Source: Nymphaea colorata (taxonomy: Eukaryota > Streptophyta > Magnoliopsida > Nymphaeales > Nymphaeaceae). Taken from it: DNA of 64,000 nucleotides. The notes under the pieces are model-generated. The model ran no database searches, was not told the origin of the DNA, and was given only the letters and a program-made list of their open reading frames with translations. Positions 12,921-24,963 of the stretch are shown here, piece after piece. Both the position numbers and the translations under genes were made by a program. Each line of letters starts with the position of its first letter. The stretch's first letter is position 1. The DNA lies in NCBI RefSeq assembly GCF_008831285.2, contig NC_045139.1, positions 33,515,706-33,579,705 on the forward strand, in the 5' to 3' direction.

Positions 12921-13425
12921 TTAAGGATGAAAAAGGTTAGTGAAAGTTTCAGCCCTCTCTCAAGCAATAAGTATAAACACATTTGAAACTGCCTTTTTTT
13001 TTTATCGAAAAACATAAATCCTTCAAGACCCTTCTTTACAATACATACAAATTTGTTTGAATTTCAAGTTGGTTTTGTTCCATAACACTCATACAAGCCT
13101 TAATAACTCAATTTTTTTGTACAAAGATGCATCGATTATCCAAAAACCAATGACCAACTAGATGCCAAGTATGGTAAAATCTCCAATTTATGATATTTAA
13201 TTTCCAATTTTAGTATATTATGCTTCTTCAATAACTTACTTCCAAAAATTGGGTTCGCAGAAAAATCAAAACCAATTTAATAACTCAATTTTTTGTTAAG
13301 ACGATGCACTCAGTGATAAAAATCAATGGACCAATGGTCACCAAGCTGCAAGTTAAATAAAACATAGCAGGAACAACACTTCAAGACACCGAAAGCAAGC
13401 CTTGTGCTTTAAGGAGGGACAATGT

Positions 13426-13680
13426 GGGGTAAAAAAAAACACGTTTTTTTTTTAAAAAACGTGATAAATAAAAATGCAATTTAACGGTTTTATTAATTTT
13501 TTTCATTTTTTTAATGTCAAATAGTTATCTTTATTTTTTATTTGTTGTAAATCTATTTGATGTTTGTGTTATTATTTTCTCATTTATTTTATTTTTTCTT
13601 TATTTTTTATTTTTTTAATTTTTAAAATTTTATCATATTTTTTATAAGCTCACCATATTATATAAAAAAAAAAAAACCTC
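13426..13680 (+). repeat. AT-rich dispersed repeat, copy 1
   Basis: Contains the ordered blocks TTTTTAATGTCAAATA, TTTTTATTTGTTGTAAATC and TTCTCATTTATTTTATTT. The same blocks recur in order at about 54768-55040 and 61885-62150, with a weaker copy at 60290-60650. It begins with a short hairpin around CACGTTTT/AAAACGTG. Confidence 0.6.
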
Positions 13681-14476
13681 TGTGTTTAAAAACTCTGAAA
13701 CGTTATTTGTGACTATATTTTATAAAAAACATCAACGTGTAAATAACAAGTTCTCAACCTTTTTGTAACCACTAGGTGAACTAATTCATTAGGTCTAAAT
13801 TAGACTCAGATCAATCATAAGATCAAAGTTACTCCAAATTCATATAATATGAAAGAGAGAAAGAAAAAAAAGGGGCCTACGATGCAGCCTATTAACATCC
13901 AAAACGACAATCATCAACACAAATCAAAGAGCCAATACCTTGAATTGATACCTCCTAGATTCGAAGTCAAGTACTCTTTAATACACGCCATACAACCCCA
14001 CCGATTGCACCACCCATCACTTTCTTAAAAAAAAAAAAAATTAATTAAACAAAAGGAGAGAGAATTAACAACAAACTCCTATGCATTATACTGGTTGACA
14101 AAATAATCCTCAAGTTTGAGGCTTTAACATATAGTTGGTAACTTGGCAACTGAGTTTTCTCTCTCTCTCTCTCTCTTCTTACTGCTTTTCTCTCTCTCTC
14201 TCTCTTCTTAGTAGTTCTTAATACCCTTTACTCAAATCCAGTTATTTATGTTAATATAGTGGTTTCACCCGAAGCAACGGGCACTTCATTTTAAAAATTT
14301 GGTAGTTTTGTTTCCCAAAAGTTTCTTTAATAATTAAGTTGAAATACTTAAGAAGGAATATTCTGACAAAGTTTCCTATAATATGTGCATCTATTAACAT
14401 CTTTTTGAACTTGCTATTTGATTATTGCATATATTGCAATTTGATGATGATATCAGGCGCCGAAAGTGAAAAATTC

Positions 14477-14752
14477 TTTTCCTCTCTCTGTTTCTCTCTG
14501 TGTTTCGTAACTTGGACTCATTTCTCTCTCTCCTCTCGCCTCTTCCCTCTTGCCGTCCTTCGTCCACCGCTTCTTCCACCACCGACCGTTCGTTCTGCTA
14601 GCATCCTCACATCCGTCGTCCATCTCCGGCTCCTCTTCTCTCTCATTCTTCCTCTGCAGATTTGTTTCTACTTCTCTCCCCTCTGAGGGGCGATTTTTCT
14701 AACCTTGTGGGGTTTTTCGTGGCGTCAAGATATTCGGAGGTCGTGGTGGTAG
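14477..14752 (+). promoter_or_regulatory. CT-rich 5' leader region of the BBR-like gene
   Basis: A pyrimidine-rich stretch (CTCTCT runs, no in-frame stop-free extension with a recognisable domain) lies directly before the ATG at 14753. Its composition is typical of plant 5' UTRs. The transcription start cannot be fixed from sequence. Confidence 0.4.
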
Positions 14753-17700
14753 ATGGAGAACTCGAAGAACAGCAGTGCGGCCGAGAAGGGCAGCAAGGGA
14801 GAACCCGCCCCAGAAGCGGAGGATGTGTCAGACGCTTCTGCCGGCTCGAACTCGCCGGCGCCGGAGCCTCCCCAACAGCAGCCAGCCAGGAGGCCGTTCA
14901 CCAGCCTCAGCCAGATCGATTCCGATCTCGCCCTAGCTCGGACTCTGCAGGAACAGGTTTGGGTGGCAAAGCGAAGCCCTTTCTCCCTTTGAATTCTTGT
15001 TGCTTTCTCGCTTCGAAGCCCTTTCTCCCTTTGAATTCATGTTGCTTTCTCGCTTTATATTTCGATTGATTAATTTGATTGTTGGCAATTGTTGTGCATA
15101 ATGCTTAAATGAATGGTTTTGGTTCTGAGGGTCTCTTTCCGATTTTTTTTGGTTATTGGGGGAACTAGGAACGGGCGTATATGATGTTGAGGATGGCTGG
15201 AGGGGGAAGTGAATATGAGAGTTCCTTGAGTGGAAGCTACGTCTACGAGGACGACGTGGATCATCTGCATGAGATTGAGAATGGCGATGTGGGGAGCGAT
15301 GTAGAAGGAGATGGCCATGAGGATGTGAATGATGGGACTAGGGCCTTTGTGGACGAAGAAGGGGAAGAAGAAGGTGATGCTTATGATGACGAAAACAATG
15401 ATGACGTGTTTGATGTGCACGCCCGCGAGGAGATTGATCCATCTGCGTTTGAAAGTGATGAGGCATATGCAAGGGCCCTTCAGGACGCCGAGGTGGCCGT
15501 TCAGATGATGGCCTTCGCTGGTATCAACGAGTGTAAGTATTCGGTATTTCATTTTTTGCTTCAAAATTGGTGGGTTGCATTTTGGAGATATTATCTCCTA
15601 GGCATCATCTGAAATGAAAGCTGAGCATAAAATTTTGAATATTCTTTTTGGTCTCCCCAGGGGAATCTGAAGATGGCGATGAGAATGGCAGCAACTCTCA
15701 GGTATCGTTTTTCTCTTTCTAATTTTTCAGGTAGTTGTTTTATAGACTGATGCTAATGTGAGAAAAAAAAAATCTTAGGTGTAGTTTGAACATATTTAGC
15801 TTATGTGTAGGATATTTTCTTCAGCTTGTGGTCTGTATTGATCTGTTATAACTATTTCTTATGTAGTCGCTTATTCATATGTAGCCCCTTGCATGGTATA
15901 TGTATCCTATCTGTGAGAAAGTCAAACTGGTATGTCATAGAACTATGCCTTGGGAAGGAACTCTTTATGTCGTTGTTCTATTTTTTGAATGTTACCAGAT
16001 AACTTGCTTTTGTGGATCAGTTGACTGCTGCTTCAGTAATGGCAGCAACAATCTCTGCCCTAGGTTTTGTTTATTGAACACGGCATGCTTGCTTGACACA
16101 AACTAATGTGTCGAGGAATGGAGATGAATTAATCTAGGTTTTGTTTATTGAACACGGCATGCTTGCTTGACACAAACTAATGTGTCGAGGAATGGAGATG
16201 AATTAATCTAGGTTTTGTTTATTGAACACACAATTCATGCTTGATGCGAACTAGTGTGTCAAGGAATCGAGATGAATGTTTTGGTAATGCCTCCCAACTA
16301 CAGCGTGAATGATATGATGTATTGAATTGACAATTCACATATGGTAAATGATTCTACTCCTCTCGTCTGATTTGAGAATTCAAAGATGTGAATTTGCATG
16401 CAAATAATAGTTCTTACTCTATGTGTATGTCTATTGATTGACAATCTAGTTAAGTTAGTTTCACTATGTGAAGTTCCATGCTGGTTTTAGCATGTTACAA
16501 CCTTGCCTATGTGAATTCATGTTTGGTCTGTAACTATTTTCAGACCAATTTACACAAGTGTGCCCCAGTTTTATTATAGTAATGGTGTAGATGAAGCATT
16601 TGAAGAATATGTCTCCCATATTATGTTGCAATCATGTTTAACAAATAATGCACCTTCTTAGTCTATAGTCACCACTATCATCAATTCTCAAAAATTTTAA
16701 ATTACCCCCACTTATGTTGGCATTTTTGAGCCATTTACGGAGTACAATATGGCAAAGTATTAGAATACTTTCAAATATCTTAGAAAATCTTATGTCACAA
16801 TAATCTCTCAACAGTATAACAATACTTTTTATAAGTTTGTAGGAGAAAAATTACTCTATATACATTTAAGAATATGATTTGTATGTTTTTTTTTCTTCTT
16901 TTGTATCGTAAAATGTTTTATGCTTGGTTGTTTATGTTTTTCCTTGAAAAATGATTGAAAAAGCTTTCTTATTGATATTTTTCTTTTATTCCTTTTATTA
17001 TTCAACCTTTAGAACTTATAATGGTGAGTAGTGAATATGTAGCCACAATTTCACTTCTTACCCATTTTTCAGGCCTTTGTTAAAAGTTAGCTTTGTAGCC
17101 ACCCTACTCCCAGCCAATACTAGTGAGCATGGTGGAGACTTGGTTAGTCGCCAGGGCAACAGTTATCAGGTTTGGATTATTGTGAACATGCTAACATTCA
17201 GTACCTTCACTGCCAGCATCATGAGGTAGCCACTTTATTACGAAATGAACATGGCTCAATAATAACCTCAAATTTGTAAAAAATGGAATGTTGCTTTCTA
17301 CATATTAATGGAACGAAGAGCTGTGAGAGGCAAGGAGGCTGTTTGACTGGTGTTTTTAACCCATGGCCCGAAGCATAAGGTCTGAGAATGCTTCATGGCC
17401 TTGATGGTAGCTGAAATTAAGCGAGTGCTCAAAGGAAATTCAGGCCTTCAGGGCACAAATGAGAAGATGTCTATGGGATATCCATATTACCAAGATGCCA
17501 AAGGAGAGGATGCCTATGGAAGACCTGTACCGAAGAGCACAGATGAGAGTAAAGATTGAAAGAGAACTTGTTTTGGGATACTTTCCACAAATTATTAACC
17601 ATAGATCAGAATGATATCTTACCACGGTCTTTCACTTCAACAGAAGTGTTCCTTTTAACCTTGCCAAAAAATCAGTAATAATCCGCTAGATATCAGTTTG

Positions 17701-20700
17701 TGGGTTGTTTGAGAGCTTCTACAGTTTGATGTACTGATCGTGTTATGGTGACTGGTGTGATTTGTCTAGTTTCTATGCCTTGTTTGCATCATTTAGGAAA
17801 GATTTGCTTATGATTGATCTCATTTGACTTGGTTCTTCCACTTGGTTTAGTGCTTCCTTCAGATTGAACTTAGTTTGTTTTGGATGGAACTTAGAAGAGA
17901 ATTTTTATAAAGATTATTAACATTCTGCAGGTTGTGTCCATCAACCCATTGAGACTTGTTATGACAGATATGTGAGACATTGAAGAATAGGATAGTTGCT
18001 AATATTTGTCTACACAACTAGTTGAAACTATTTTTATAGGTTCCCACTGGCTACTAGTTGATACTACATCATTTGGTACTTCTTTAGAGCTATTTGTTTA
18101 ATGATGTTTCTCCATGCTCAAGATGATGCCTTGTCAAGCCAGCATGTTATGTTTTGTGATGTAATGGGATACGAGTTTTGTATACCCGTGAAGGCAAGGT
18201 GTTTACATTAAATTGTTATCATATTCTAAGACATGATATGTGTTATGAATTAGAGTGTTGAGGCATGTTTTGTAGATTTTCAAGGCAAGTCCATTGATAA
18301 TTGTGTAGCCTAGCTGCTTTTTGAAGAAGCTATGTTAATGAAAACAAATTCCTGTGCAATGGTGAACTTAGTTCCATCATCATGTTGAGACGAAACTGCA
18401 GCACCATCATTCGATGTTTGCCACGTTGGAAGTAGGATGTCATGCCAAGAGTTCTATGCATAGTGGACTGCTTTCTTGTTCCTCTCACAGTCATTAGTCT
18501 CAATTAATCTGAACCAGTTGGATGAATTGAAGTGAATGAATTTCTGCTTAAAAAGCGAATTTGTACAAGTGTGAGTTATCTACATCAAATCATACTTTAG
18601 ACAGTTATTAGTTAGCCAACTTACCATCTCTGGATTAAGGATAATGCTTCTAGTAGCAGTTGACAGGCCCAATCAGCTTTAACACCTTTTTCAGCACCAA
18701 TGTTGATCTGTGTGATGATTGTGTTAATTGAACTGGTCTGCTACCTCATAGTAGCTACTACAAACACAGACACACACACACACACACACACACACTCCAA
18801 GAGAGAGAGAGAGAGAGTTTTAATGCTTATTTGAAAAGACCTTTGTAACTATTCCATAGTTCCACCTTTTTTCACCAGCAGGTTCAGCATAATGCTTAAA
18901 TGAACTGGCCTGAGCGAAATACAGTTGCAAATCCATCTTATGATGGTTGTGTCAAATATCCAAAAGCTACGATCAGTTCTTGCATGCTTCCTTCTCTGTA
19001 TATAGCTGCTTATGCCAGATGCATCTCGTTCTTTTTTTGGCACTCCTGTGTATTAGTTATATTTGGTTTCTACAATGGGAAAATATTGAAAGGTGCTTTT
19101 TCTTCCATTTTAAATTATAATATTGGGAGAGGAAATATGTGGGAACAACCCAAAGCCGGTCCAGCAATGGTTTGTAGAATTAATTCTGGTAAATTCCTAT
19201 TGTTCGTACTAATGAAATGAGGAAACACATTTAATAAATGTCTATTGCCTGCTGCAAGCTTTTTATGTTTGGACCATGCTAAATTTTCAGATAAATTTTA
19301 GTAACACTGCATGCTTGATAAATGTGGGATGATATTCCAACCTGGTCAGGCACCTGGGGATGCTTGTGGTAGTGGAGCTCTTCCATCTTGAAATTGATTA
19401 GACAGAATATCAGGCCTTATGTACTATACTTTTTTCTGCAGGATACATGGCAAGAGGTTGATCCAGATGAACTGTCATATGAGGTGTGCAATTTATTCAT
19501 GAACTCTTGGAAATTCTGAAGCTTTTATTTTATGATATTTATTGGGAATGTTTGATAATCAAGGAGTTGATTGCGCTGGGTGAAGTAGTGGGAACTGAAA
19601 GCAGAGGCCTTTCTGCAGATGTAATTGCTTCATTGCCTTGTTCTAGTTATAAACAAACAGACTCACGTAATGGTACCTCTGAACAGTTAAGTACTGTAAC
19701 ATTTGTTGATGTGTTTATTATGGATTTCTTTTGGACTGTTGTGAATCTTGTGATTGTGTAACTCCTTATGCGGTATGCAGGTGCGTGATATGCCGTTTAG
19801 ATTATGAAGAAGGCGATGGTATCATTGTTCTTTCATGCAAGCACACATACCATTCTGAGTGTATACACAATTGGCTTCAAATAAACAAGGTATGTAGTTT
19901 GGTCATTGGTGGCAGTCAAGAAGCATCAATCTACCTGGGAGGTCATGCCTCCCTCTTATACCTTTTGCATTCTCATCCATTTCTCTTTATGCCTGCTTGT
20001 CCTTATGCATGTTACTTAGCCCTTTGACACCCCATTTTTTATGTGAAATCAGGTGGGCATACTGCTCTTGAGTGCATCCTTGGTTAAGTCCTAGTAATTT
20101 CCGTTGGTTTGCTTTGACAAGTTACTGTGCCTTCGCATGTTGACTTCCTGTATTCTTGGGTGCATTTAAATAAAGATAATTGTGTTCCCCAAAATTGTTC
20201 TTTGTTTGTGGGCCAATAGCCACATAAAGATTGTAGACATGATAAATTTTTCTCTGTTACTTTATCCAAATTGGATTATTTTCACCTGGATAAGTTTCTC
20301 TAATGTCTCCAGGAGAAACTCATCCGGCAGTACACACCTTGATAGTGGCACCTTTTTGTTCTCTTTTATGGCTCCATTATAGCAACTTATGAAGTTGTCG
20401 GTTGAGCATGAGTCACTAGAAGTCTAGGCTAAGTAGTTGAAGGTTCCAGGTGTTTGGGAACGGCAGATTAGGTCACTGGTGGGTTGCCTTCTTAATGCTT
20501 AACACACACCTGGCCTACGAGTTTTCTTGATGTGACCTGCTGATGTGACACCATCTAGGACACATTTATGGTTCTTGATAGCATCTGATGTTCGTAGTTC
20601 ACCTGATCCTTGGGGGCATCCAAAAAATCTATGCGGCTTGCAAGTTTTGAGTTTCAGTTTTGTTGATGGGACTTGTGAAGGAGGGAAAAATTTCCTGCAT

Positions 20701-20905
20701 GTCTGCCACATTGTTATTTAGTATTTCTTCATAACTCCACGCCGTTTCCCATTCAGCTCTTGCAAAAGTTCCGTTTCCCATTCAGCTCTTGCAAAAGTTC
20801 TTTTGATTATATGAAACAGACATTCATATCTGTTGAATGTTATCGCAGGTCTGTCCAGTTTGCAGCGCTGAGGTTTCAACTTCCACAACTCAGCAGGAGC
20901 AGTGA
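14753..20905 (+). CDS. BBR-like: RING-H2 E3 ubiquitin ligase, BIG BROTHER-related
   Basis: Seven exons: 14753-14956, 15169-15532, 15661-15701, 19442-19483, 19564-19685, 19781-19889 and 20849-20905, in consistent phase, giving 312 aa. The N-terminus is disordered and Pro/Gln-rich. It is followed by the FTSLSQIDSDLALARTLQEQ segment, a strongly acidic region (residues about 90-150), DPDELSYEELIALGEVVGTE, and a C-terminal RING. The eight zinc ligands are C259, C262, C277, H279, H282, C285, C296 and C299 (C3H2C3). The protein ends soon after the RING with AEVSTSTTQQEQ. This order matches Arabidopsis BBR (At3g19910), related to the organ-size regulator BIG BROTHER. It should transfer ubiquitin from an E2 to substrates; the substrates are unknown. 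Intron 3 is about 3.7 kb. The start is the first ATG after a CT-rich leader. Confidence 0.93.
16063..16283 (+). repeat. 74-bp tandem repeat, three copies, in BBR intron 3
   Basis: Copies lie at 16063-16136, 16137-16210 and about 16211-16283. The first two are essentially identical and the third is diverged. Each starts GGTTTTGTTTATTGAACAC. Confidence 0.85.
18770..18817. repeat. (CA)n and (GA)n microsatellites
   Basis: A (CA)n run to about 18795 is followed after a few bases by (GA)n to 18817, within BBR intron 3. Confidence 0.9.
20742..20799 (+). repeat. 29-bp perfect tandem duplication in BBR last intron
   Basis: Two identical 29-bp units (20742-20770 and 20771-20799) beginning CCGTTTCCCATTCAGC. 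They end 49 nt before the last exon, so they overlap the usual branch-point area. Confidence 0.9.
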
Positions 20906-21122
20906 CTTCAAAATTTTTCTTTATTTTTACATACTCGCTGTGTCCTCCTCCGGTTGGCACATGGAGCTATGCCAACTCGTTATGGCTTTTAGCTTTCCCA
21001 AAAGACCAACCTGTTCTAAATATCTGTACCGCATGCATCTGGACAAATGGTTAAAAGCTCTCTCGCTCTCTCTCTTTTTCTCTCCTCCAGCAATGTTGGT
21101 AAAATATTCATTCTGCAACAGC

Positions 21123-21128
21123 AATAAA
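21123..21128 (+). terminator. Possible polyadenylation signal of the BBR-like gene
   Basis: AATAAA lies about 220 nt after the stop codon. It is a plausible near-upstream element, with no other support. Confidence 0.35.
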
Positions 21129-21950
21129 ATGCGTTATGTCAATGGTGGAGAGTCCCCTGGCCATACAAAAATGTTTGTCCCGTGTTTCAGCCACAAACCA
21201 TATTTGCCTTATGTGGCTGAATCCATTGATTCTCTTTTCAGTTTCTTTTGCAGATTTTAGCTTTTAGACCCAAGCCTGTTTCATCTTGTGCCAGGGACGC
21301 AGAAGCCTGATTGTTGTATGTACTACGATGTTCAACCCCTGTACTGCTTCTGCTTGGCTTCGCGGCCTATTTTATGCGCTGTAACAAGCTTTGTTACGAT
21401 CAATTGGTACACTAGTGGCTATTTTTTGTTTTCAACATGGTGCAACCGTGAGTGCCCACGTTTAGTTATTGTTAAAACATTTGTTGTATATTCTCTTTCT
21501 ATTTTCAAAAGTTGAAAAGGAGATCAAGTCCTGAATCCTCCTCGCAACAGGATGAAAATTAAATTCTTTCAACTGGATGAAAATTAAATTCTTTCTTGGT
21601 TTTGGTGTGAGTGGAATTTTGTGTCTAGATGACAAATCAAAAATGGGTTTTTCGTTCCACTGATCAAAGTAGGTTTCAATACCTTAAGTCTTCCCAGCCA
21701 CCCAGGTCCCAAATCTGGCCTTGAACTCTGGGAACCCAATATGCCGCTAGAAAACGGGCATAGGTTTTGACGAACCTCATCAATTTCCAAAAATTGAAGA
21801 CGCTGAGATCTATTTATCGTTTCTCGCGTGTTTTTGGGTGAAATGCTTTTTGAATGCAAAGCTAGCTGGTTTGCCTGCTTTTTTTTCGTCAGCCATGTGG
21901 TCGGAGATCAAATTCATCATTTGATAATCAGAAATATTCTTTGTTAAATA

Positions 21951-22044
21951 GAATTTAATCAACTTTAATAAATGATCACTATGTGTTAAACTCAATGGAA
22001 TTTAATCAACTTTAATAAATGATCACTATGAGCTAAACTCAATA
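21951..22044 (+). repeat. 47-bp tandem duplication
   Basis: Two near-identical 47-bp units, 21951-21997 and 21998-22044, each starting GAATTTAATCAACTTTAATA. A short third start follows at 22045. Confidence 0.85.
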
Positions 22045-22558
22045 GAATTGAATCAAGGAATGAGCCTGGGCGGCGTCCCTAACTTCGGTTTCTCTCCTCC
22101 TCCATTCTTCATGTAAAGAACCTGAAGTTACCCACCAAATAAATAAAAAATGATAGAACTGACAAAATGTCATCTCAATTATTTGTTGCCATACTCAATA
22201 AAGAGGTGGGTGGAAAGGAATGACAAGACCTTCTCCAGTAAATCCAATTGGGTGCCATAATTGTTTTAAGTGAATAACTGAAGAAAATTAATGGATAAAA
22301 AAATTACAAATATATTTTTTAATTAAGAGGATCACTAATTACTTTTTGTTTTTAAGAGTGAATGGTTCATTTCACCGCTGGCCTCCCATGTGCTCGTCTC
22401 CTTGGGTTTTTGACATAACATGCTTCGAGATCTTTTACGGTCCAAAAGTAGAGCGCACTGAGGCGTGACAATGACCACTTCAAGACACGAACCTGACTCC
22501 TTAAAGGAGTTAGACTATTTTACTGCCCAATACGCTGCCACCACTAATATTGGTTGAC

Positions 22559-22955
22559 CTATATGGAAGAAAACAACACTTCTGCAACTAAGCTGCCAAT
22601 TTTGATAATCTTTTCTAAGTCGTCACCAAAAAGGCATTTATTCCTAATTATCCCCAAACCCCATATGACTAAGGGGAGCGTGAGCCTCCACCACCAGCCC
22701 AGCCACTCCCTTTTAATTTTTTTTCCAAACCATTTCTTCATTTCCTCTTTGATAGAGGAATGAGGTATCCGCTTGCATTTGAACATATTGCACACCATTG
22801 ACCAGATTTTCAATTCCAAAGGAAGATTCCTCGCTTTTCCTGCAGATGAAACATCTATTAGCAGAGCCAACGCCTCTCCTTTGGATTCTGTCAGTGCTTG
22901 GAAGCCTACCACGGGCCGCATTCCTTGTTCCAAATCTATGACCACCACTTCTCAT
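22559..22955 (-). pseudogene. Degenerate LINE fragment (zf-RVT region)
   Basis: Read on the minus strand, the first part contains LPSTDRIQRRG then ANRCFICRKSEESS. This is the C-x2-C start of the zf-RVT domain found after reverse transcriptase in plant LINEs. The frame then shifts. In another frame it continues through KIWSMVCNMFK, IPHSSIKEEMKKWFGKK and a WWWRLTLPLVIWG-type segment, which looks like the normal continuation. No reverse-transcriptase core or endonuclease is seen in the flanks, so this is a truncated, frameshifted remnant. The assignment is from motif recognition only. Confidence 0.6.
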
Positions 22956-23517
22956 AGTTGTTTTTCTTCCTTACGCATTCCCAGATATCAACAAAACGGA
23001 AATTGGTTACATCCCTGCCTGTCTGCATAAGTATATCATCTTGGTCATTAATATTTCGGAATCTGAGCATCATTTCCGTTAAGAAGCAGCTTGAGTTGAG
23101 AGTCCAAAGAAAAGCTAGACTCCTGCAACCGAGACTCTCATGCTACCATTGAAAATCATCAAAATCCTCTACTGTCATGGCCGAATACAAGCACACATTT
23201 GTCGATTTGTCCTGCCAACTTCTCACTTTGCCTTTACCCGGCACCCAACATGCCAGGTCATTGATCTTAACCCCTCCCCACATAAGGCCCTTAAAGAATC
23301 AGGAAGCATTATCAGAGGTCTTTATCGTCCAAAAACTGCGGAAGAACAGATAGGATTGCTCCCCATGTGTTAGTGGCTAGGCAGACTAATCGCCAAAGCA
23401 GCCATATAGATTTATGAAGGTTTTGGTATATAAGAAAATTGAAATCACCTTGACTGAGTATTCTAAACCTGTTGACCATAAGTAATAGTTAATGCTTTTG
23501 CAGCTTTTAATGATGGT

Positions 23518-23918
23518 TGTGAAATACTGCAGTCTGTTCAAGGACTTATAAAGGGATGTCATTAATGAGATGATTATCTTGGTTCTTAATCTTTTTGAGG
23601 CTGGAGCCGAAATTGCTAGGGTCGGATTAGGATCCGCTAAACTAGGGGCCCGAACCCAGGAGTGGGTCATGTTGTTATAGTGGTATCAGAGTCGGTTCAA
23701 CACTCAGACGTGGGCTCACACGCATGGACGCGTGTGTCATAAGGGGGTGGATTGTAACACCAAGATCGTGAGAGATCTTCAAGGGCTTTAAAGGAAGGCC
23801 ATTAGTGAGATGATTGTCATGTTTCTAGCTTTTTTTCGACTGGAGCCGAAATTGCTAGGGGGCAGGTTGAAATCTACCAAACCAAGGGCCTGAGCTTAGG
23901 AGTGGCCCGGATAGCTTC
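23518..23918 (+). mobile_element. TRIM: miniature LTR retrotransposon
   Basis: Two diverged direct repeats of about 163 bp (23518-23680 and 23753-23918) share TTCAAGG.CTT, GAGATGATT and TGGAGCCGAAATTGCTAGGG. They flank only about 72 bp of interior. The interior starts with TGGTATCAGAG at 23681, complementary to initiator-tRNA-Met as in plant LTR elements, and ends with a purine tract, AAGGGGGTGGA, at 23740-23750. The right repeat begins TGTAACACC. There is no coding capacity. No clean target duplication was found and the outer limits are approximate. Confidence 0.7.
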
Positions 23919-23997
23919 TCAAAAATAACATTTGATTGTGCTATACTATGTCGGGATCCAACACTGTGGTTCTCAAACACTGAATTTAAGAATATAT

Positions 23998-24120
23998 GTT
24001 TTGCTAGTCGAACAGGTGGTTGCATAGAAGGCGTGTCATCAATTCAATTTTCATAGATGTTTTGCTAGTCGAACAGGTGGTTGCATAAAAAGCATAAAAA
24101 GCGTGTCATCAGTTCAATTT
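23998..24120 (+). repeat. Tandem duplication, about 62 bp units
   Basis: Two copies of a unit containing GCTAGTCGAACAGGTGGTTG, each ending with a GTGTCATCA.TTCAATTTT stretch. The second has a small internal duplication (AAAAGCATAAAAAGC). Confidence 0.8.
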
Positions 24121-24963
24121 TTATAACTGCTTCTGCACTGACATATCCTAACTAATAATTGATAGAATGATAGGTACCCCACTCAAGTCCCCACACAACC
24201 TAAGACTCAAGGGCAGAGAGAATGGAAAGACCTTTGAACCGTTTTTAATGGAGTTGGTGAAAGACCTTTGAACGCAGTTGGATGTTAACCTCCTGCCCAT
24301 CCACTTTAAGAACATTACATTTGTGTTTTAAAAAAGATAGTGTTACTATGAATCTTTTTAAATCTAACAATCAGATATAATCACATGTATTCTGAAACAA
24401 ATATATATAATATTCTTAGAGTACATATTTTAGATGCGTCAGAAACGCAAAACTCCCGTCAATTTAGATATTATGGCTAGCTTGTATAAAATATCTCTTA
24501 TTTTGATTTAGAAATGGGGTAATAATAATGTAAAATATTATGGAAAATCATGACATTTTATGTTTCATATCAATCAACAGCATTCAGCTTGTGACTGATA
24601 AGAAGTCTGTCGCTATTACAGCATATGCCAAACGGATATGGACAACACTGATTTGACCCCAACTTCCTGCACAATTGTTTTTTTCAGCTTTTGGACATTA
24701 AAGTTTGATCCTCCAATCGTTCGAATTAGAAGGAATCAAACGGGCTATCAACAAAAAAGAAGAAGTTGAGGCTCTCCTTTGGAATTACTGTTAAAACGTT
24801 GGCCTCTAAGAAAAATTTCCAAGGCGGCGAGGGCCCGTAGTATGTATAGCGTGCGGACACACAGACCGTCCCGCCGTGCGGTCTGTCTGTACCTGCGTGT
24901 TTGTGTTCGTGTGTGGCCGCCTGCGACGGTTTTTGGGCGGAGAGACCGGGGAGAGCGTTGACA

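Larger units (their letters stand above)
20906..24963. other. Intergenic region with retroelement remnants
   Basis: Besides the BBR 3' UTR this stretch holds tandem duplications (21951-22044 and 23998-24120), a LINE fragment (22559-22955) and a TRIM element (23518-23918). I see no intact gene. The part just before 24964 should contain the TRAP-alpha promoter and leader; no clear TATA box was identified. Confidence 0.55.
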
